Assembly (NCBI GenBank): GCA_963845495.1
Contig: CAWJTH010000118.1
Coordinates: 1-64,000, forward strand
Direction of reading: 5' to 3'
DNA length: 64,000 nucleotides
DNA from: JAZKFT01 sp963845495
Lineage (GTDB): Bacteria > Bacteroidota > Bacteroidia > Chitinophagales > Chitinophagaceae
Position 1 is the first letter of the stretch. Every line of letters begins with the position of its first letter. Positions 1-7,462 of the stretch are shown piece after piece. The translations under genes were made by a program, and so were the position numbers. The notes under the pieces are model-generated. The model did no database searches. It worked only from the letters and a program-made list of their open reading frames with translations, and was not told where the DNA came from.

Positions 1-464
1 ATAGGAGTACCTTCGGCCAGCAGGCTAAGCGTATTTTTTAAACCGCTGATGCTGGATGAATGCTCCATATTTTCAAAAGGGTTTACCGCGATAAAATAAT
101 CGCTCAGGTTAGGTATTTTTTTGAGCAGAAAGTTGGCCATCAATTTGGCATCGGGCCTTACGGTGAGTAGCATCTTCAGCAGTACCAGGCCCTCGATACC
201 GCCATAAGGGTGGTTGGCTATGGCGATAAAGCTGCCGTTTTCGGGTATGTTTTTCAGTTCTTTTTCGTCAAATTCAATCTCTACGCCGCAGCCTTCTAAA
301 ATGGCATCAATAAACTCAGTGCCTTGTTTGGGTTGTGCCTGGGCAAACAGCTCGTTCACCTGGTTTATTTTCATTACTTCCATCAGCAATGCTGCCAGGC
401 CGGGCATTTTTAGCTTATCCAGTTTCGTGGCTTTGGCAAACTCTTCGGTGGTGATTATTTTCAT
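1..464 (-). CDS. Lysophospholipid acyltransferase family protein (partial, C-terminus beyond left edge)
   Basis: The reverse strand from ATG 464 is open to the window edge and encodes about 154 residues, so the 3' part of the gene is missing. Residues 84-92 read NHPYGGIEG, which matches the NHPxGGxDG block of PlsC-like acyltransferases of Bacteroidota, where the histidine is catalytic; the usual acidic residue is here Glu. The family transfers an acyl chain from acyl-ACP or acyl-CoA to a lysophospholipid or related lipid at the inner membrane face. The N-terminal 70 residues are helical and hydrophilic. It is divergent to the truncated aldolase remnant at 519, with only about 55 bp between them, so its promoter must lie in that gap. 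The family is fairly secure; the exact substrate cannot be told. Confidence 0.75.
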   Translation of the reverse strand, partial: MKIITTEEFAKATKLDKLKMPGLAALLMEVMKINQVNELFAQAQPKQGTEFIDAILEGCGVEIEFDEKELKNIPENGSFIAIANHPYGGIEGLVLLKMLLTVRPDAKLMANFLLKKIPNLSDYFIAVNPFENMEHSSSISGLKNTLSLLAEGTP

Positions 465-518
465 TTATCGCGCTAAAGACGGTTTAACAGGTTAATAATA
501 TTTTAAAAAATTGTTTAA

Positions 519-911
519 TTTAACATCGCATCTTTTGCGGTAAGAAACGGCGCAAAAGGCATGTCTTCCATTTCTGGCAATTTTTATCCAGAAATTTTGG
601 TGTGGATGGTAAACAATGCAGCCAATCCTGACAAAAAAGAATTAGTAGATTGGTTGCAAGAAGAAATTATAAGTGTTGATCCATTAATCCACGTAGCTTA
701 TCCGTTGAGTGCCAAATATTTCTTGGGCAAACGCGGCTTGCCAGTTCGTACCATCAGCCGCGCCCATGCGCTGGAATTAACCCCACAACAAAAACAAACC
801 TTGGATGATATCCATAATAAATTCTTAGGCTGGTGCGAAAAACTGGAAATAACCCCTGTAAATATTGGTGAAATCATGAAGCCCAAAGTTTTATTGGATT
901 CGCCGATTTAA
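519..911 (+). pseudogene. C-terminal remnant of a DHDPS/N-acetylneuraminate lyase family protein
   Basis: The frame is open from just after the TAA at 516-518 and the first ATG is at 561. From about residue NGAKG on, the translation aligns by eye with the last ~115 residues of DHDPS-family aldolases: the NGAKGMSSISGNFYPE stretch corresponds to the G..G...S.GN..P block that precedes the C-terminal helices, and similar residues occur in the intact paralogue at 2277-3173. The N-terminal ~60 percent of the barrel, including the Schiff-base lysine, is absent. Upstream there is only the divergent acyltransferase, so a deletion or rearrangement breakpoint must lie between 465 and about 520. A 116-residue protein from ATG 561 could be made but would not be an active aldolase. 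It was probably once the first gene of the acid-sugar cluster. Confidence 0.7.
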
Positions 912-1020
912 AAAAGTAGTTAGATGTTAGTAGTTAGTATTTAGACAGAAAATTAAATGGTTATGAATTGAAATAAATGCGTTCAATTCATAATTCATAA
1001 CTCATAATTTATAATTCAAA
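912..1020. repeat. Heptamer-period spacer repeat
   Basis: The first half (912-950) repeats the theme AGTAGTT/AGATGTT/AGTATTT every 7 bp. The second half (about 980-1018) repeats ATAATTC/ATAACTC/ATAATTT every 7 bp and ends at the ATG of the next gene. A short TTATGAATTGAA at about 960 is inverted relative to the second half and could pair with it. It is one member of the family described in the findings. Confidence 0.75.
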
Positions 1021-2175
1021 ATGATTGCTTTCCCTCAATTGAGTATCCATTTTCCAGGTAAATTAGTTTTTGGAAAAGATTCACTTCCTCAATTGGCTAA
1101 TGATGTAATTGCATTAAAACCAAATAAAGTTTTATTGATAACCATTCGGCCGTTATTAATAAAATTAGACAGTTTTATTAATACATTAAAAGCTGAAAAC
1201 ATTGATGTTTTAATTGATACCGCAATTCAACAAGAACCAACATTTAATGATTTTTATTCACTAATTAATAAAATAACGCCATTTAATCCAGATGTGGTAA
1301 TTGGCATTGGCGGCGGCAGTGTGTTGGATATTGCTAAATTAATTGCTGCGCAATTAGAGAATGAACAAACCTTAAAAGAATACGTTGGAATCGGCTTATT
1401 AAAAGGTCGGAAAAAGAAACTAATTTGCGTTCCCGCCACTTCGGGAACCGGCAGTGAGGTAAGTCCAAACGCTATTTTGGTGGACGATGAAGATGGGCAA
1501 AAGAAAGGCATTATCAGTCCGTTTTTAGTGCCAGATATTGTGTACGTTGACCCCATGCTTACTATGAGCGTTCCGCCTGCAATCACCGCTGCCACTGGAT
1601 TAGACGCGTTGACACATTGCTTGGAAGCTTATACCAACAAGTTTTCGAACCCGTTTATCGATATTTATGCTTACGAAGGAATGCGCTTAATTGCGGCCAA
1701 TATTGTGCAGGCCGTGCAAGATGGAAATAACGAAGAAGCCCGTACGCAAGTGGCTATGGGAAGCTTGCTTGGTGGCTTTTGTTTAGGCCCGGTAAATACG
1801 GCTGGCGTGCATGCATTGTCGTATCCGTTGGGCAGCATGTTCCATTTACCACACGGATTGTCAAACGCTTTATTATTGCCTTTTGTAATGGAATATAATT
1901 TAATTGCATCCCCAAAAAAATATGCCGAAGTGGCCGTTGCATTGGGTTGCAATCGCGAAGAGGATGATTTAACAACCGCTAAAAAAGGTGTCGAAAAGAT
2001 AAGGGAATTAATTGCAGATTGCGGCATTCCAGCAACTTTAAAAGAAGTAAATATTTTACAAGAATCTATTCCCATTATGGCCGCAGATGCCATGAAAATA
2101 CAACGGTTATTAAAAAACAATCCACGATTAATTGAAGAACATAACGCGATAGAAATTTATACAGCAGCTTTTTAA
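1021..2175 (+). CDS. Iron-containing alcohol dehydrogenase
   Basis: A 384-residue group III Fe-dependent NAD(P) alcohol dehydrogenase, cytoplasmic. The NAD-binding GGGS loop is at residues 97-100, followed by PATSGTGSE at 138-146. The four predicted metal ligands are visible: Asp195 and His199 in GLDALTHC, His264 in VHALSYP, and His278 in HLPHG. Length is normal for the family. It begins the intact part of the cluster that continues with a DHDPS-family aldolase, a PdxA homologue and a DUF1537 kinase, so it probably interconverts a hydroxy acid and a keto acid or aldehyde in sugar-acid breakdown; that role is inferred from context only. The stop codon abuts a heptamer repeat. Confidence 0.85.
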   Translation: MIAFPQLSIHFPGKLVFGKDSLPQLANDVIALKPNKVLLITIRPLLIKLDSFINTLKAENIDVLIDTAIQQEPTFNDFYSLINKITPFNPDVVIGIGGGSVLDIAKLIAAQLENEQTLKEYVGIGLLKGRKKKLICVPATSGTGSEVSPNAILVDDEDGQKKGIISPFLVPDIVYVDPMLTMSVPPAITAATGLDALTHCLEAYTNKFSNPFIDIYAYEGMRLIAANIVQAVQDGNNEEARTQVAMGSLLGGFCLGPVNTAGVHALSYPLGSMFHLPHGLSNALLLPFVMEYNLIASPKKYAEVAVALGCNREEDDLTTAKKGVEKIRELIADCGIPATLKEVNILQESIPIMAADAMKIQRLLKNNPRLIEEHNAIEIYTAAF

Positions 2176-2262
2176 ATTTAGAATTTAGAATTAAGAGTTA
2201 AGAATTGTTTTATTTAAAGTCCCAACGGGACGACATCAAACAGCGATGGGCAAAGCCCATCG
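2175..2262. repeat. Heptamer tract plus 47-bp hairpin element (copy 1)
   Basis: 2175-2205 repeats TTAGAAT/TAAGAGT/TAAGAAT with a 7-bp period, starting at the stop codon of the alcohol dehydrogenase. 2216-2262 is a separate short element ending in a hairpin, CGATGGGC (2244-2251), AAA, GCCCATCG (2255-2262). A closely similar copy lies at 39567-39613, upstream of hisF. Reading the next gene from an upstream start would translate this element, which is why ATG 2277 is preferred for that gene. Confidence 0.75.
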
Positions 2263-2276
2263 AAAAAAGAATTCAA

Positions 2277-3173
2277 ATGGATAAAAAATACAAAGGTGTT
2301 GTAATCCCAACTATTACGCCACTTACTGCTTCTCTTGATTTAGACGAAGAAGCTGTTGAAAAAATGTTTGCCAATTTTTATTTGCATAATTGTGAACCAT
2401 TTATTTTAGGTACAACCGGTGAAGCGGCATCTATCCCAACAGATGTTAAAAAAGCATTTATTAAAAAAGCCGCTGAATTAAAAAAGGCCGGAACGCATTT
2501 ATATGTGGGCATTTCTTCCAATTGTTTTACTGAATCAATTGAGATGGCTGAATATAGTGCTGATAACGGTGCAGATGTAGTGGTAGCAACACTTCCATCT
2601 TATTATAGTTTAACGGATTCTCAAATAAAAACTTACTTTATACAATTGGCAAATGAAAGTCCCTTGCCGGTAATAATTTATAATATTCCAGCTACCACGC
2701 ATGTTTCATTGCCGTTGGATATTATCGATGCATTAAGTCGCCATCCCAATATTGTTGGAGCGAAAGATTCTGAACGCAGCGACGAACGTTTAAAAACATC
2801 TATCGGTTTATGGAAAAACAGGACTGATTTTAGCCACTTTGTAGGCTGGGCGGCCAAATCGGCGCAGGCATTAATTGATGGTACCGACGGTATTATTCCA
2901 AGCACTGGAAATTTGCATCCAAAATTATATCAAGACTTAATAAATGCTGTAAAAGAAAGTGACACTGAAAAAGCGTATGCCTATCAGAAACAATCGAATG
3001 AATTAGGTAATTTATATCAAGGCGGCCGAACATTAGGCGAAAGTTTATGGGCATTAAAAATATTAATGCAAGAAAAAGATTTATGCCAACCATTTGTAAT
3101 GCCGCCTTTGCAGGCAATGTCAAGCGAAGAAATAAATAAATTAATAACAGGTTTAAAAGAGTTTAGAATTTAG
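2277..3173 (+). CDS. DHDPS/N-acetylneuraminate lyase family aldolase
   Basis: A 298-residue class I (Schiff-base) aldolase of the dihydrodipicolinate synthase family, a cytoplasmic TIM barrel. The GTTGE motif is at residues 45-49, the YNIP tyrosine at 135, and the Schiff-base lysine is Lys163 in VGAKDSE. ATG 2277 is chosen because the in-frame extension to 2205 reads through a repeat element and adds nothing family-like. It lies after an iron alcohol dehydrogenase and ahead of PdxA and DUF1537 genes, which points to a sugar-acid aldolase or dehydratase (2-keto-3-deoxy acid type) rather than lysine synthesis; that is inference. The C-terminal few codons run into a 7-bp repeat tract. Confidence 0.85.
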   Translation: MDKKYKGVVIPTITPLTASLDLDEEAVEKMFANFYLHNCEPFILGTTGEAASIPTDVKKAFIKKAAELKKAGTHLYVGISSNCFTESIEMAEYSADNGADVVVATLPSYYSLTDSQIKTYFIQLANESPLPVIIYNIPATTHVSLPLDIIDALSRHPNIVGAKDSERSDERLKTSIGLWKNRTDFSHFVGWAAKSAQALIDGTDGIIPSTGNLHPKLYQDLINAVKESDTEKAYAYQKQSNELGNLYQGGRTLGESLWALKILMQEKDLCQPFVMPPLQAMSSEEINKLITGLKEFRI

Positions 3174-3286
3174 AGTTTAGAATTAAGAATTAAATTAAAA
3201 ATGTAAAAGCAAAAACTCGGCACTTTCCACTTATTACTTATTACTTAAAACTTATTACTTATTACTTAAAACTTATTACTTATAAC
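3168..3286. repeat. Heptamer-period spacer repeat
   Basis: Left part (3168-3195) repeats TTTAGAA/TTTAGAG/TTAAGAA every 7 bp and includes the stop codon of the aldolase gene. Right part (about 3232-3285) is made of ATTACTT/AAAACTT repeats running up to the ATG of the next gene. The two parts are of different sequence, so a hairpin is not obvious here. Confidence 0.7.
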
Positions 3287-4330
3287 ATGAACTCTCTACC
3301 AATAATCGGAATTACCATGGGCGATCCGGCAAGTATCGGGCCCGAGATTGCCATCAAAGCGTTGCTCGATAAACATATCTATGAAATCTGCAAACCCTTA
3401 CTGGTAGGCGATGCTGGCGTTTTTAACGACATAATCTCTCGACTAAAAATGACCGCAACCATCAACGCTATTTCAACCGTTGCCGATGCAAAATTTGAAT
3501 ATGGCGTAATTGATGTGTTCGATTTAAAAAATGTGGATTTAAATAAATTGGAATTTGGTAAAATTAGCGCCATGTGTGGCGAAGCCGCTTTTCAATCGGT
3601 AAAAAAAGTAATCGATTTGGCCTTGGCAAAAGAAATTGATGCAACCGTTACCGGGCCCATTAATAAAAAATCAATTAACGAAGCTGGCCACCATTTTGCA
3701 GGTCATACAGAGATTTATGCCACGTTTACCAATACCAAAAAATACGCCATGTTGTTGGTAGAAGATAAAATGAAAGTGATACATGTAAGCACACATGTGT
3801 CGTTAAGGCAAGCTTGCGATCTAGTAAAAAAAGAACGCATTTTACAGGTAACGGAGTTATTGTACAACGGCATGATTAGCTTAGGCGAAACCAATTTAAA
3901 AATTGGTATTGCAGGATTGAACCCACATGCTGGCGATAGTGGTTTATTTGGAACCGAGGACGATTTGGAGATTTTGCCAGCCGTGGAAGAAGCAAAAAGA
4001 TTAGGTTACGATGTGGAAGGCCCCGTGCCGCCGGACACGATGTTTGCCAAGGCGGCAACTGGATATTATGGTGGGGTAGTGGCCATGTACCACGACCAAG
4101 GCCATATTCCATTTAAATTATCCGGTTTTAAATGGAACTCAGAAAAAAATCAAATGGATAGTGTAAAAGGCGTAAACATTACCATGGGATTGCCGATTAT
4201 TCGCACTTCCGTTGACCATGGAACCGCATTTGAAATTGCTGGAAAAGGAATTGCCAGTCCCGATGCCATGGTGTTGGCCATTGAAAGCGCCGTGCAATTG
4301 AGCAAGTTTAGAAAGAATAATGAATTATGA
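3287..4330 (+). CDS. pdxA2: PdxA family 4-phosphate dehydrogenase (probable PdxA2)
   Basis: A 347-residue PdxA-family NAD-dependent, metal-dependent dehydrogenase/decarboxylase. Visible motifs are TMGDPASIGPE at residues 10-20, GKISAxxGEAA near 91-101, the metal-ligand histidine in GHTEIYA (His140), LNPHAGDSG and AMYHDQGH. The classic member oxidises 4-phosphohydroxy-L-threonine in vitamin B6 synthesis. The PdxA2 subgroup oxidises and decarboxylates D-threonate or D-erythronate 4-phosphate to dihydroxyacetone phosphate, and is typically encoded beside a DUF1537 kinase, as here. That neighbour favours the catabolic role, although sequence alone does not settle it. The last residues NNEL and the stop are encoded by a heptamer repeat. 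Confidence 0.85.
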   Translation: MNSLPIIGITMGDPASIGPEIAIKALLDKHIYEICKPLLVGDAGVFNDIISRLKMTATINAISTVADAKFEYGVIDVFDLKNVDLNKLEFGKISAMCGEAAFQSVKKVIDLALAKEIDATVTGPINKKSINEAGHHFAGHTEIYATFTNTKKYAMLLVEDKMKVIHVSTHVSLRQACDLVKKERILQVTELLYNGMISLGETNLKIGIAGLNPHAGDSGLFGTEDDLEILPAVEEAKRLGYDVEGPVPPDTMFAKAATGYYGGVVAMYHDQGHIPFKLSGFKWNSEKNQMDSVKGVNITMGLPIIRTSVDHGTAFEIAGKGIASPDAMVLAIESAVQLSKFRKNNEL

Positions 4331-4429
4331 ATTATGGATTATGAATTAAAGAAAGGTTCGCTACTTTATTACTATTACCATAACAAACAAGATGATTCAT
4401 AATTTATAATTCATAACTCATAATTCAAC
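4318..4429. repeat. Heptamer-arm inverted repeat between pdxA2 and the kinase gene
   Basis: Left arm (4318-4347) is ATGAATT/ATGGATT repeated every 7 bp. Right arm (about 4393-4427) is ATAATTC/ATAATTT/ATAACTC repeated every 7 bp and complementary to the left arm. The ~45 bp between them form the loop. The stop codon TGA of the upstream gene lies inside the left arm and the right arm ends directly at ATG 4430. Confidence 0.85.
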
Positions 4430-5560
4430 ATGTACGCTGTAATTGCCGACGATTTTACCGGAGCCGCAGAAATTGCCGCAATCGGTTTAAGGTATGGTTT
4501 AACTATAGCGTTATTTACAAAAAATATAATTGAAACAAATGCTGATTTAATTGTTGTTTCATCCGATAGTCGCTCATTGAAAAAGCTAGATGCAGTAAAG
4601 GTTACAGCCGAAATCATAAAAGAATTAAAGACTTTAAATCCGGCAATAATTTATAAAAAAACAGACTCGGTTTTACGCGGATTTGTAATAGATGAATTAT
4701 CGGTGCAAATGGAATTGTTGGGGTTGAAAAAGGCATTGTTATTACCTGCCAATCCATCTTTAAAACGAACAATTAAAGATGGCAATTATTTTATTGACGG
4801 CCAGCCGATTGCAACTACCAGTTTTGCTATCGATCCAGAATTTGCCATAAAAAGTTCTTCGGTAAAAGCAATGCTAAAAGTTGAAAATGGTGATAATGTT
4901 TCGGTTTTAAAATTGTCTGATGAATTGCCGGAAAAAGGAATAATTGTTGGTGAAGTTTCGGAATTAACCGATATAAAAGAATGGATTAATAGAATAAACG
5001 GCGATTTTGCTTTAGCTGGTGCAGGTAATTTTTTTAATGCGTTACTAAATGAAAAGTATGAATTAATAGCTAATCAAAAATCAATCGAGTTTCAAACACC
5101 AAGCCTTTTTATTAGTGGAACATCGTTTGCGCAAAGCCGCAAATTAATTGGAGTGTTAAAAGATAAAAATGATTTTATTCATTTCATCAATAACGAATTA
5201 TTATTAAATCCACACCACGAAGCATGGACAAACAAGGTGATTAATTCCATAAAAAAAAACAACAAAGCGATTATTGCAATCGATGAAAATATTGATAATT
5301 GTACCGCTTTGGAATTAAGAACAGCCATAGCCAAAACAATAAAAAATATTATTGAAAAAGCCGACATAAAAGAAATGTTTATTGAAGGAGGATCAACAGC
5401 AGCGGCCATTTTAGAGGAATTGAATATTTACGAATTTATTCCAACCCACGAGATAGCACAAGGTGTTTTGCGTATGAAAGCTGCGAATAAAGATTTATTT
5501 ATTACCGTAAAACCCGGCAGTTATCAATTACCCAAACAAATATTGGATTTGTATAATTGA
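4430..5560 (+). CDS. Four-carbon acid sugar kinase (DUF1537 family)
   Basis: A 376-residue cytoplasmic kinase of the DUF1537 family, which phosphorylates four-carbon acid sugars such as threonate or erythronate with ATP. The N-terminus has ADDFTGAAE (residues 5-13), the typical acidic substrate-binding start of this family, followed by KTDSVLRG near residue 82. The C-terminal nucleotide-binding part includes EGGSTAAAILE and ends with a KPGSYQLP-like tail. Length is slightly below the usual 400-430. With the PdxA homologue just upstream it would form the known two-step route from the acid to dihydroxyacetone phosphate. The exact acid cannot be read from sequence. Confidence 0.87.
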   Translation: MYAVIADDFTGAAEIAAIGLRYGLTIALFTKNIIETNADLIVVSSDSRSLKKLDAVKVTAEIIKELKTLNPAIIYKKTDSVLRGFVIDELSVQMELLGLKKALLLPANPSLKRTIKDGNYFIDGQPIATTSFAIDPEFAIKSSSVKAMLKVENGDNVSVLKLSDELPEKGIIVGEVSELTDIKEWINRINGDFALAGAGNFFNALLNEKYELIANQKSIEFQTPSLFISGTSFAQSRKLIGVLKDKNDFIHFINNELLLNPHHEAWTNKVINSIKKNNKAIIAIDENIDNCTALELRTAIAKTIKNIIEKADIKEMFIEGGSTAAAILEELNIYEFIPTHEIAQGVLRMKAANKDLFITVKPGSYQLPKQILDLYN

Positions 5561-5662
5561 AATTAAAAAGTAAAAATTAAAAATTGCGTTTAGATATTTT
5601 ACTTAAATACTAACCACAAACTTCTCAAATTCTTTCCTTCTAACTTCTGAACTTCTCAGCTT
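5561..5662. repeat. Heptamer-period spacer repeat
   Basis: 5561-5590 repeats AATTAAA/AAGTAAA every 7 bp directly after the kinase stop. 5625-5662 is a CTTCT-rich run (AACTTCT themes) close to the start of the transporter gene. It is part of the same spacer family; no regulatory element was recognised. Confidence 0.6.
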
Positions 5663-5680
5663 TTAAACGATGCCGGCAAA

Positions 5681-7261
5681 ATGAAACATTTACATACCAT
5701 TGATTACGCGATCATTATTCTTTTTTTATGTATCAGTTTGTATTTTGGTTTGCGGTTTTCTGGCGGCCAAAAAACAACCGATACTTATTTCAAAGCCAAA
5801 GGCAAAATTCCTGCTTGGGCAATCGGCATGTCTATTTTGAGCACCTTAATTAGCAGCATCACTTTTTTGGCCTATCCCGGCGAAGGCTTTTCTTCCAACT
5901 GGATTTTATTGGTACAAGGGTTAATGGTGCCAATTGTTTTGCTATGCATGATTTGGTTTATCGTGCCGTTGTACCGCAAAGTAATCGGCCTCAGCACCTA
6001 CGAATACTTTGAAAAGCGTTTTGGTTCGTTTGCCCGTTATTATAGTTCGCTTGGGTTCGTACTTACCCATTTTTCAAAAATGGGAACTATCTTTTTTTTG
6101 CTGGCCTTGGCCTTAGCCAACATGACGGGTTTTAACACCTTCGCCATCATCATTATTATTGGTATTGTTATTATTTTTCTGGCGCTCATGGGCGGTATCG
6201 AAGCCGTAATTTGGCTCGACGTAATTCAAGGTTTTATGCTGTTTGGTTGCGGCATTGCTTGTTTGTTCATTATTTTATTTTCGGTAAAAGGTGGCCCCGC
6301 CGAGGTTTGGCATGTTGCTCAAATCAACCACCACACTGGCTTTGGGCCATATTCACTCGATTTTAAAAAGCTTACTTTTATTGTAATGGCCATCAACGGC
6401 ATATTTTATGGCATCCAAAAATATGGCACCGATCAAACAATTGTGCAGCGTTACCTCACCGCAAAAAGTGATAAATCCGCTGTCCGTGCATCGCTTATGG
6501 GCGTGGTAATGTTGGTGCCGGTTTGGGCTTTGTTCATGTTTATCGGTACCGGTTTATTTGTGTTTTACCAACAAAATGCCCTGCCTGCTGGCATGCGTCC
6601 CGATGCCGTTTTCCCTTATTTTATTGTCAACCAATTGCCGCCCGGGGTGGTTGGATTAATAATCGCATCGCTGGTGAGTGCCGCCATTTGTAGTTTGGGT
6701 GCCGATTTAAATTGCCTCGCCGCGGTTGGTTTAATTGATTATTACAAACGCATTTGGCCAAATAAAACCGATCGTCAATATTTAAACGTTGGTAAAATTA
6801 TGGTGGTGGCCGCCGGCATCGGCGCATTGGGCATTGCGGCATTGTATTTGTCGGCTGGCGATGAAGGTGTTTTGGGCATCGTGTTTACTTTGTACGCTAT
6901 TTTTTCGGGCGGTATTGCGGGCATTTTTTTATTAGGGTTATTTAGCGCCAGGGCAAATAAGCAAGGCGTCACTATTGGCATTATTGCTTGCATTTTATTT
7001 ACCGCTTATGCGTTTCTTACGTCCACAAAAATTGGGTTGGGAAATAATAAACATTTATTGCTCGATTTAGGAAATTATAACTTTACACACAATAAATTAA
7101 TGCTGGGCGTGTATAGCCATTTGGTGGTAATTATTGTTGGTTATATTGCCAGTTTATTTTTCCCAAAACCGGTGCTGGATAGAAATTTGTTATATAGTGG
7201 CTGGCGGGAAAATAACAAGGAATTGAGAGTTAAGAATGAAGAGTTGAAAATTGCGAATTAA
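5681..7261 (+). CDS. Sodium:solute symporter (SSS family)
   Basis: A 526-residue inner-membrane transporter with about 13 hydrophobic segments, starting with IDYAIIILFLCISLYFGL. The TDTYFKAKGKIPAWAIG stretch and the STLISSITFLAYPGE stretch are typical of the solute:sodium symporter family, which couples uptake of sugars, sugar acids or other solutes to Na+. It follows the acid-sugar kinase in the same direction, so it is the likely importer for this pathway (inference). The last ~13 residues (NKELRVKNEELKIAN region) are encoded by a 7-bp tandem repeat that continues past the stop, so the hydrophilic tail is probably an accident of repeat insertion. Confidence 0.88.
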   Translation: MKHLHTIDYAIIILFLCISLYFGLRFSGGQKTTDTYFKAKGKIPAWAIGMSILSTLISSITFLAYPGEGFSSNWILLVQGLMVPIVLLCMIWFIVPLYRKVIGLSTYEYFEKRFGSFARYYSSLGFVLTHFSKMGTIFFLLALALANMTGFNTFAIIIIIGIVIIFLALMGGIEAVIWLDVIQGFMLFGCGIACLFIILFSVKGGPAEVWHVAQINHHTGFGPYSLDFKKLTFIVMAINGIFYGIQKYGTDQTIVQRYLTAKSDKSAVRASLMGVVMLVPVWALFMFIGTGLFVFYQQNALPAGMRPDAVFPYFIVNQLPPGVVGLIIASLVSAAICSLGADLNCLAAVGLIDYYKRIWPNKTDRQYLNVGKIMVVAAGIGALGIAALYLSAGDEGVLGIVFTLYAIFSGGIAGIFLLGLFSARANKQGVTIGIIACILFTAYAFLTSTKIGLGNNKHLLLDLGNYNFTHNKLMLGVYSHLVVIIVGYIASLFFPKPVLDRNLLYSGWRENNKELRVKNEELKIAN

Positions 7262-7290
7262 AATTTAAATTAATAATGGTCAATTAAAAA
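7220..7290. repeat. Heptamer repeat overlapping the end of the symporter gene
   Basis: From about 7220 the DNA reads AATTGAG/AGTTAAG/AATGAAG/AGTTGAA/AATTGCG/AATTAAA with a 7-bp period. About 40 bp lie inside the open reading frame and encode its last residues; the stop TAA at 7259-7261 is part of the repeat. This is the clearest case in the window of repeat DNA having become coding sequence. Confidence 0.8.
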
Positions 7291-7305
7291 ATTGAATGAT
7301 CAAAA

Positions 7306-7412
7306 TTGTCAGCCTGAGCTTGTCGAAGGCACTCGTGTCAATCTTCTTAGTAGTCATCCTGAGCCTGTCGAAGGGCGCACCAGCTCTGGCTTCGACAAGC
7401 TCAGCCTGACAA
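7306..7412. repeat. Palindromic repeat with TGAGCYTGTCGAAGG units
   Basis: Left arm 7306-7330 and right arm 7389-7412 are inverted copies (TTGTCAG..CTGAGCTTGTCGAAG) with one mismatch. A third copy in direct orientation lies at 7353-7373 (CATCCTGAGCCTGTCGAAGG). Together they would form a long-stem hairpin. Units of this kind are known as dispersed intergenic repeats in many bacterial genomes. It sits between the symporter and esterase genes, upstream of the chosen start of the latter. Confidence 0.85.
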
Positions 7413-7462
7413 TCACAGTTTTCCAACACATTTCCCAACCAATAAAATATTTAAATCATTTT

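Noticed and set aside
214..495. 93-residue gene on the + strand
   Set aside because: It is the antisense of the acyltransferase gene, whose reverse frame carries a recognisable family motif.
2205..2276. Longer N-terminus for the DHDPS-family aldolase
   Set aside because: The extension translates a hairpin repeat element also found at 39567; the family N-terminus starts at ATG 2277.
7292..7462. Longer N-terminus for the esterase
   Set aside because: It translates the palindromic TGTCGAAGG repeat; the signal peptide starts after ATG 7463.
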